Assembly: GCA_964035775.1 (NCBI GenBank)
Contig: OZ038315.1
Coordinates: 18,223,080-18,287,079, forward strand
DNA: 64,000 bases
Direction of reading: 5' to 3'
Source: Osedax frankpressi
Lineage: Eukaryota > Annelida > Polychaeta > Sabellida > Siboglinidae
Below, piece by piece: positions 56,036 through 64,000 of this stretch (the stretch's first letter is position 1; each line of letters begins with the position of its first letter). A model generated the notes under the pieces. The model was not told where the DNA came from and ran no database searches. It was given only the letters and a program-made list of their open reading frames with translations. Made by a program: the position numbers and the translations under genes.

Positions 56036-56449
56036 AACTTTTAAATTTAAACGATAGTCTTATTATAATCTTATATGATATAATGATATAATATTACATA
56101 TATGAGTATTACTTCTATAATGTTATGAATACTTTACCTATATATATTGTAGTGTAGATGTGATAGTTTTAGTATATCTTTAATTCGTGAAGCTATTAAA
56201 AAAATATTTGTAAACTATGTAAATTACAAGTTGAATTCGGTTTAGAATAATAAGCTTATCAGTAAATTTTAAGAAGTTAATTATATATTGATTGAGATAT
56301 TCATAGTTTTTTATTTGATTAGATTTCCAGATATTGGAAACAATATATTTATTTATTGAATATATTCAATTGAATTATTGATCTATATCAAGGTTTATCA
56401 ATACTTTATTGTCATACTAGTATGTTATTAGATTACTATTTTTTATAAA

Positions 56450-56490
<41 letters not shown>

Positions 56491-56936
56491 TCATTACCAC
56501 AACTAAATCATCCATTACTAATATAATAATTAATATCGGCTATATCTCAATATAGCCAACACCATTTAGCTTCTGGCTTTAAGAAATACTATATTTACTA
56601 ATCATATATGGAACATACACATTTATTAAATATTAAACCTTAAACTTTATATTAATTTATTTTCCATTATTTAAATATACATAGTATATCACAAATAGTT
56701 AAATATTTTTTAAATTTATATATAAAGTACATATATTCTTAAATAATGATATCTAATATTACATTAGTAGTCTCTTTCAATACAATCATATATTGGATTG
56801 GCCATTTATTCCAATATCTATGATACTGTATATTATATGGCAAAGGTAAATAAATTTCCTTGGTAAACATTCTTGGAATTTTGTAAAATTATATCTTCTT
56901 GTTGTATTAATCAGATATCCTTAAATACTAAACACA
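56036..56936. other. Unique DNA between the array and ILK
   Basis: About 900 bp, very AT-rich, with a (TA)n run at 56451-56484. It should contain the ILK promoter and 5' UTR. No distinct core-promoter motif stands out. Confidence 0.5.
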
Positions 56937-58836
56937 ATGGAAGATATATTTATATTCATTAGAAATGGGAATACAATGCAAGTTCGAATGTGGCTCGATA
57001 ATACAGAAAATGACTTAAATTTAGGGTTTGGTTTATATTAATGTATATTTATATTAATATCTATGTATTTACTAACTTAAATATAATTAACAATTTAAAA
57101 ATACTTATATTATATATATTAAATATGCATCTATATATTATATGAATAAATCAATAATTATATATTATTTAGTTTGAGTTAGTTTCTACACTGATAAAGA
57201 CAACTAGTTATATAATTCGAGGTCAATGTGTATATATTGTAAACCGTCATTAAAACTTATTTATGTAATAATGTAATACAATTATGTTATTACTTTGAAT
57301 AATATAATGTAATTTATATAAATCGTATATATGCATAGTTATGCATAATCATGTATACGTTACAATGACACTGTGTATGATATTACCTATCCCTATTAAT
57401 AGCCTGTGTAAGTATCTATAGAGAATGGCTGTCATTATATTATGAATAACATAATTATGCTAAATTTGTCCACTACTATCAATCTCTAAAATAAATTATC
57501 ACACATCTATATAAGTAGCTATAACTTTTTTGTTTGTTTTATAATAATTTCCACCTCCATTATCCTTGTATTGAAATTCCCTCTTTCCTTTACATACAAT
57601 TAAATTTTAATAATGTGTACTTCAAAAAATGAATTTTCTTTTATAAAATATGTAACTGTCATTTTATAAATCTTTCTGGTATTTCCAACTAAGTTCTATG
57701 GTTCTATTGTTATACATATTATTCTTTCAATCTAGAATATATTAGAATTTATTTAAATCCTGACCTATTATTTACCAATCATATTCAAATATCCTGGCAT
57801 ATTAAGAATTTATAATTAATTAATCTAATTAACCCAAATCATAACCAATATTCTATCCTGTAATATTTTAAACTAAGAACAGTCTATAATAATGTATTTG
57901 AATATATTAGTTTGGATGTACCTATTTATATATTAAAACATATTATATATAGTATACTAATTTCTAAGCTAATCATATATTATATATTTATGTAATATTT
58001 ATACCAATATTGACTAGGAATTCAATAATATTTTATTAACAAAATAATATATACAATATAATAAAATTACATATATATTATGATAACGCAAATGTTAATT
58101 TGCATTGTTAAATTAAAAATATTAGCCAAGATTACCTTGGATATTGGTAAATATGTAATAATTATATAAATATTTATAACAGCATATAGATTTTTCATTT
58201 TTTCGTATATCTTTTCTTTATTAATATGGAATAATATATTTTTTTATATGATATTTATGTTACTCCTAATATCTATACAATGCTCCTGACTTAAGTTTAC
58301 TTAAGTTTACTATCTTTCCATATGTTCATCACTGAATTATATATCAGTTACTATGATATATAGAATTGATATACATAAATTCCGTATATATATAAATTGC
58401 TGAACTGTATATTTATATATATATTTCTTTATACGCATGCAAAATAGTTTGTATGGTATACATTAATAACATTGTGTTGATAGTATTATTGATATGTATA
58501 CTGTACAATGTATAGTGTACATATCATTATATTATTATAATTAGACAACATTCATTGGACTATATAGTACAGATGGTACTCTAAATACTGTACAATGTGC
58601 ACTGTACACTGTACAATGTACACCTTACACTGTACAATGTACACCTTACACTGTACAATGTACACTGTACAATGTACACTGTACAATGTACATACCTACA
58701 AAAACCTTGTGTTATTTATTCTATTTATAATAATATATTGATAAAACATTTAATAATATGATGCTAATATGGTTATAATATAAGAATGTGGATAATAGTA
58801 AAGATATGGTATTCTGGTATTTATTATGCAGTATAC

Positions 58837-58879
<43 letters not shown>

Positions 58880-61800
58880 TATACATGTATTCCATTCATA
58901 AATCATTCATAAATCATATCATTATTAAATTTAATATTACATAGTAACCAGGTTTATTAATAATATGATACTAAATTATTGCATATATAGTTATTGTATT
59001 TCCTATACCTTTTTATCTTCCCTATGCACTAGCATATATTAGACACAAGTGTATATACACATACATATACATATACACACACATATACACACACACATAT
59101 ATATATATATATATATTTATATATAAATAAATACACACATATAAATCCTCACTCATTCTTATTATAAACCTACAATGTTTACATAATGACTTTATATATA
59201 TTATAAACTTCAACAAATTTTAAATTTTTTTTAACTTCTATATTAATATAGATACCTAAACAGATACATACTAAAAGTACTATTCTACTTTATAAAATAG
59301 ACTCAGTTGCATCAATTAATACTAATATATCATCATAACCCAAAAAAATTCCCAAATTTGCTCAAATACTTTTTGTAGAATTGTATAGTTTTACTTTAAC
59401 TACTTTAATCGATATACTTAGTGTCTTTTTCTTGACCATCTGCCATTATCCTTTAAAAGACAAGTAAATATCAGAGTATATATTATTATTTTGATAAAAG
59501 AATCGTTAAAAACCATTTTCAACAATTCCTTTGTCACTGTATAACTGACAATAATTTTCTTTGTAATAAATAATGACTTACTTTATAAAAAACACAATGA
59601 CTTAATTTATAAAAGACAATGATTTTTTTATAACAAACAATAACTTTTTTTTATAACCGACAATGATTTACTTTATAACAGACAATGATTTACATTATAA
59701 CAGACAATTTTAAAATCTATAAGAGACAATGACTTACTTGACAATAGATCTTTAGTTATCAATACTTGTGCCAAATACATTTATAATCAAAAGACTTTAT
59801 CTATTCAGAATAAATAATAATTAAATAAAATTATTTGAAAGTTTTCTATAATAAAGAAATTTCCTCATTACAATTAATTTTAGCAAATCAATTCGTTATT
59901 CTTTTAAATATTGAGTACCACGTTGATTCCCTCTTTCTATTATTTTATTTGTTATTTTCCTACTCACCACAAAATAGATGATTTCCCAAAGTCAACTACA
60001 ATTTGTAAGAGGATAACACCTACTTGACCTTATTGGACATCCAACAACTGATGAATCCTTAATAAAATTGAATACTGACTTTATAATATTAATAAGTTAT
60101 ATAAAACAATAATAATAAGATACTACAAACTCATTCATTTAAATATATAATTGATTTTTCTTTTCACCAAACCAAGATTCATAAATTAATAACAAAAATT
60201 ACTACTAATTATTTAATTTCCATGATCTTAACATTTATGTTAACATAAAGATTACTACTTTACCAACTACTTCTGTTCAATATCATGAATATATTATTAA
60301 CTTGCATGCATTCCTATTAATACACACTCACACACAAACGCACACACGCACAAAAACACACACACATATACACACACACATATAGACATAAATACATATA
60401 GACACAAACACATACAGGGATGACCACCAGTTTAGTCTTTTGCACTGGGCCGCTAAAGACGGCCACAAAACCATTGTGGAGATGTTGTTATCGCGTGGCG
60501 TTCGCATTAATGCCACCAATATGGGAGATGACACACCTATCCACCTAGCGGCCGCCCATGGACATCAAGAGATCGTTCTAATGGTTAGTGGCTAGTGAAG
60601 GGACTGGCTAAATAGTGACCACTTGTTCATTCACCTCCGTTATACTAGCAATTTCGTGTATATGATTTGTATGGGTGTTAAAGTATAGGGGTCAAGGTGT
60701 GGTGGTTAGGGTATAGTGGTCATTATGTTGATGTAAGAGTGGTATGATGCATTGGTCAGTGTAGTGTGTTTTAGTTATATCTGTCAGTCTGTGATGGTCA
60801 GTTTGTAGTGGTAAGTCCGTGCGGTGTGGTGGTCAGTCTAAGATGGTAAGGGTGTATTCCCCATTACATTCACACATCTAATACCTCGTACAGTGTTTAT
60901 ATAACAATATCTCAGTAAGCCTCCCACTAGATATTCTTATACTCTCATATCAAGTCTCACATCAAGTCTCACATCAAGTCTCACATAAAGTCTCAAATCA
61001 AGTCTCACACTAAATCTCACATCAAGTCTCACATCAAGTCTCACATCAAGTCTCACATCAAGTCTCACATCAAGTCTCACATCAAGTCTCACATCAAGTC
61101 TCACACCAAGTCTCACATCAAGTTTCTCATCAAGTCTCACATCAAATCTCAATCCAACCATATATAAATACATCTCCGTGATATTTAAACCACCCATATT
61201 TATTACTGACATCTTATATCTTCACATCGCATATATTTAAAAAACTCCACACTTTTGTTAACTGTTCACTCAACAGTTACTGAGGCATAAAGCAAACATC
61301 AATGCCATCAACGAACACGGCAACACTCCTCTCCATTATGCTTGCTTCTGGGGTCACGATTATGTCTCCGAGGTAGTATTTTCAAGATTATAATGCGCCA
61401 GTTTAAATTTCAACTTAAGATTAAATTAGTTACAAATTATTGATGACTATTGTGTTCATTATTTCTATTTACAGGACCTAGTGAACAACGGCGCTCTAAT
61501 TGGATTATGTAATAGATATGATGAGTGTCCTCTAGATAAGGCAAATGAAAATCTAGCAAAATTACTCCGAGGTACTAAAATCAACAACGATTATAAGTAT
61601 CACTATTGAATCTATATTTTATAGTTTATATTTTAATAGAATTTATTAAAATTATATATTATATTTAATAATTTTGATTTATTTTATTGGACCATCATTA
61701 TTTGTGATTTCCGGCTATTAATTCATAGAAATAATTGAATACAATGCTATCGCAGACAGGGCTGAGTCTATAGGAACTGACATTACTCGACAACCCTTCA

Positions 61801-62176
61801 GGGACAGGAGTTGGCTGGGGACAAAAACTCGTAGTCGTAAGTTTCAATTTGCTGTGTTCCAAAGCCCTCTTTAGAAACTATAGTTTCAATAACAATATGC
61901 AGTGGTTGAACCAATCTAATATTAATTTAGGTACTATATTATGTTTTTGTCTCACAAATTAGGGACTTAATGTAACTATTATAAACTGTATTCAGATAGA
62001 GGCACATCAATTGTGATCATTAATTTTGTATTAATTATATTTCTTATATTATTTTGATCAAGAAAAATATAATTTCATTGTTTGTAGGTGATGCCACATT
62101 GTCGAGAAAAGCTGGTATCTATTTATCTGACCTAGGTCTCGAGGATCGTCCTTTGGTCTGCACTCATTCCGGTGAC
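56937..62176 (+). CDS. ILK: Integrin-linked kinase, first six exons (gene continues past window)
   Basis: Exons 56937..57025, 60418..60583, 61277..61372, 61475..61571, 61729..61836 and 62088..62176, all in phase, giving 215 residues. The N-terminus [20 protein letters not shown] is followed by [20 protein letters not shown], very close to human ILK ([20 protein letters not shown]). Ankyrin repeats follow: [52 protein letters not shown] and [21 protein letters not shown]. The linker after the repeats runs to THSGD, the family's NHSGE at the edge of the pseudokinase domain. That domain is not in the window. In animals ILK joins PINCH (through these ankyrin repeats) and parvin at integrin adhesions linked to actin. 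Exon 2 is preceded by a CA-rich tract instead of a polypyrimidine tract. Introns 2 and 6 hold tandem arrays. Confidence 0.95.
58587..58693. repeat. GTAC-rich self-complementary tandem repeat
   Basis: About seven repeats built from ACTGTACAATGTAC, some with a CCTTAC spacer giving 21-bp units. GTACAATGTAC and its near self-complement allow hairpins within and between units. Confidence 0.85.
58839..58884. repeat. (TA)n microsatellite
   Basis: TA alternation ending in ACATATATATACATG. Confidence 0.85.
59050..59130. repeat. TA/CA compound microsatellite
   Basis: ATACACAT-type units passing into TA alternation. Confidence 0.8.
59560..59745. repeat. Degenerate tandem repeat in ILK intron 1
   Basis: Six to seven diverged copies of a ~25-bp unit with core GACAATGATTTACTTTATAA. 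Confidence 0.7.
60322..60416 (+). repeat. CA-rich tract at the ILK exon 2 acceptor
   Basis: CACACA-type sequence broken by ATA and ACG words, running straight into CATACAG|GG. It takes the place where a C/T-rich tract would normally be. Confidence 0.85.
60941..61150. repeat. 12-bp minisatellite in ILK intron 2
   Basis: About 17 copies of ATCAAGTCTCAC with a few variants, ending roughly 125 bp before the exon 3 acceptor. The 91-codon frame on the - strand here (RLDV repeats) is produced by the repeat and is not a gene. Confidence 0.93.
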
Positions 62177-62618
62177 GTTAGTGCAGTAGATAACACCTAT
62201 TTTGTAGTTAGGTGTTACTCCTACGCTATGATATACTATGTCAATTCCCCCACTCACTACGGAATTTCTCCACTAGTAATTTCTCTAATACCAGTTCCAA
62301 AATAACTAGCAATGCAATAATTCTTGAATTTTCACATTATTGTGAAGAATTTAATCTTAACTTCTTAATTATTATGAGCTATTTTCTATTTACTTTAGCT
62401 TATTTAAAATGTAATATTATCACTTAGCCCATACTCAATGTATGGCAAATAAAATCTATTCTTCCCATATTTTCTTTTTCTATTAACCCTATAATCTTAT
62501 CCTTCATCCTCAGCCTTGTATTTATCTTGTGGTATGTTTTACACCAATGATAGGGTAGTGAATATTATAAACCCTCTCAATAACCAAACACCCTCCTATT
62601 ATGTCTATTATGTCTTTA

Positions 62619-64000
62619 ATACCCTCTCCTATCTCATTCTCCCCATACCTCACCCTCTCCTATCTCATTCTCCCCATATCTCACCCTCCCCTATCTTACT
62701 CCCCCTATCTCACCCTCCCCTATATTACTCCCCGTATCTTACCCTCCCCTATCTTACCCCCATATCTCACCCTCCCATATCTTACTCCCCATATCTCACA
62801 CTCCCATATCTTACCCCCCCTATCTCACCCTCCCCTATCTTACTCCCCATATCTCACCCTCCCATATCTTACTCCCCATATCTCACCCTCCCCTATCTTA
62901 CCCCCCATATCTCACCCTCCCATATCTCACCCTCCCATATCTTACTCCCCATATCTCACCCTCCCATATCTTACTCCCCATATCTCACCCTCCCCTATCT
63001 TACCCCCATATCTCACCCTCCCCTATCTTACTCCCCTATCTTACTCCCCATATCTCACCCTCCCATATCTTACTCCCCATATCTCACCCTCCCCTATCTT
63101 ACCCCCCTATCTCACCCTCCCCTATCTTACCCCCATATCTCACCCTCCACTATCTTACTCCCCATATCTTACTCCCCATATCTTACCCTCCCATATCTTA
63201 CTCCCCATATCTCACCCTCCCCATATCTTACCCCCATATCTCACCCTCCCATATCTTACTCCCCATATCTCACCCTCCCATATCTTACTCCCCATATCTT
63301 ACCCCCATATCTTACCCCCATATCTTACTCCCCATATCTCACCCTCCCATATCTTACCCCCATATCTCACCCTCCCCTATCTTACTCCCCATATCTCACC
63401 CTTCCATATCTTACCCCCATATCTCACCCTCCCCTATCTTACCCCCATATCTCACCCTCCCATATCTTACTCCCCATATCTCACCCTCCCATATCTTACT
63501 CCCCATATCTAACCCTCCCATATCTTACTCCCCATATCTCACCCTCCCCTATCTTACCCCCATATCTTACCCTCCCCTATCTTACTCCCCATATCAAACC
63601 CTCCCCATATCTCACCATCACCTATCTTACTCCCCATATCTCACCCCCTATCTCACCCTCCCCTATCTTACTCCCCTATCTCACCCTCTCCTATCTTACC
63701 CCTCATATATTACCCTCCCCTATATTACTCCTCATATATCACCCTCCCCTATCTTACTCCCCATATCTCACCCTCCCATATCTCACCCCCTATCTCACCC
63801 TCCCCTATCTTACTCCCCTATCTCACCCTCTCCTATCTTACCCCTCATATCTCACCCTCTCCTATCTTACCCCTCATATCTCACCCTCCCCTATCTTACC
63901 CCCATATCTCACCCTCCACTATCTTACTCCCCATATCTTACTCCCCATATCTTACCCTCCCATATCTTACTCCCCATATCTCACCCTCCCCATATCTTAC
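62619..64000 (+). repeat. C/T-rich minisatellite in ILK intron 6 (runs off window)
   Basis: Alternating ~14-15-bp words of the type CCCATATCTCACCCT and CCCATATCTTACTCC, with CCTATC variants, from about 440 bp after the exon 6 donor to the window end. The sense strand is almost free of G. The 303-codon + frame (repeating LPYLTPHIS-like words) is a product of the stop-free repeat. Confidence 0.95.

Larger units (their letters stand above)
57026..60417 (+). other. ILK intron 1
   Basis: A 3.4-kb AT-rich intron holding several simple repeats: a GTAC-rich tandem repeat (58587-58693), TA runs (58839-58884), a TA/CA run (59050-59130), a degenerate repeat of ACAATGATTTACTTTATAA-like words (59560-59745) and a CA-rich tract next to the exon 2 acceptor (60322-60416). 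No other coding sequence was recognised. Confidence 0.7.

Noticed and set aside
60937-61212. 91-codon RLDV repeat frame on the - strand
   Set aside because: Produced by a 12-bp minisatellite in ILK intron 2.
62601-63512. 303-codon proline/tyrosine-rich frame
   Set aside because: Low-complexity reading of the C/T-rich array in ILK intron 6.

Overview
This is a window from a strongly AT-rich invertebrate nuclear genome. The genes are split by many introns with GT-AG ends, and the coding exons are visibly richer in G and C than the introns. An integrin-linked kinase gene and a START-domain gene of the StARD10 type point to an animal. I cannot name the phylum from the sequence.

Layout, left to right. 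(1) 1-536, + strand: the last two exons of a cytochrome P450, with the haem-cysteine loop intact. (2) 10414-2020, - strand: a complete six-exon StARD10-like lipid-transfer gene of 277 residues. (3) 10626-26726, + strand: a complete 17-exon phosphoglucomutase-2 gene of 610 residues. It runs head to head with the StARD10-like gene across 211 bp that contain a CACGTG box. (4) About 26225-56035: a tandem array of a ~3.17-kb unit, about 9.4 copies. Each unit carries a damaged copy of PGM2 exon 16, an intact-looking copy of PGM2 exon 17, and two conserved reading frames of an unrecognised protein on the opposite strand. The first unit contains the working 3' end of PGM2. (5) 56937-62176 and beyond, + strand: the first six exons of integrin-linked kinase (ILK), giving the ankyrin repeats and linker. 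The pseudokinase part lies past the window.

The introns carry several long minisatellites. StARD10 intron 2 has a 24-bp unit that starts a few bases from the splice donor. PGM2 intron 3 has a 27-bp unit. PGM2 intron 6 has a 65-bp unit that contains the acceptor of exon 7. ILK intron 2 has a 12-bp unit, and ILK intron 6 has a pyrimidine-rich array that runs off the window. The long open frames over these arrays are by-products of unit lengths divisible by three, or of stop-free composition, and are not genes.

The genes do not form a pathway. PGM2 serves sugar-phosphate metabolism, the StARD10-like protein carries phospholipid, the P450 is an oxidase, and ILK belongs to integrin adhesions. The most unusual items are the PGM2 3'-end array, the amplified splice acceptor in PGM2 intron 6, and a strong preference for T at donor position +3 in all four genes (18 of 28 donors). 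All exon borders were read by eye from splice signals, codon phase and remembered protein families. No database search was run.
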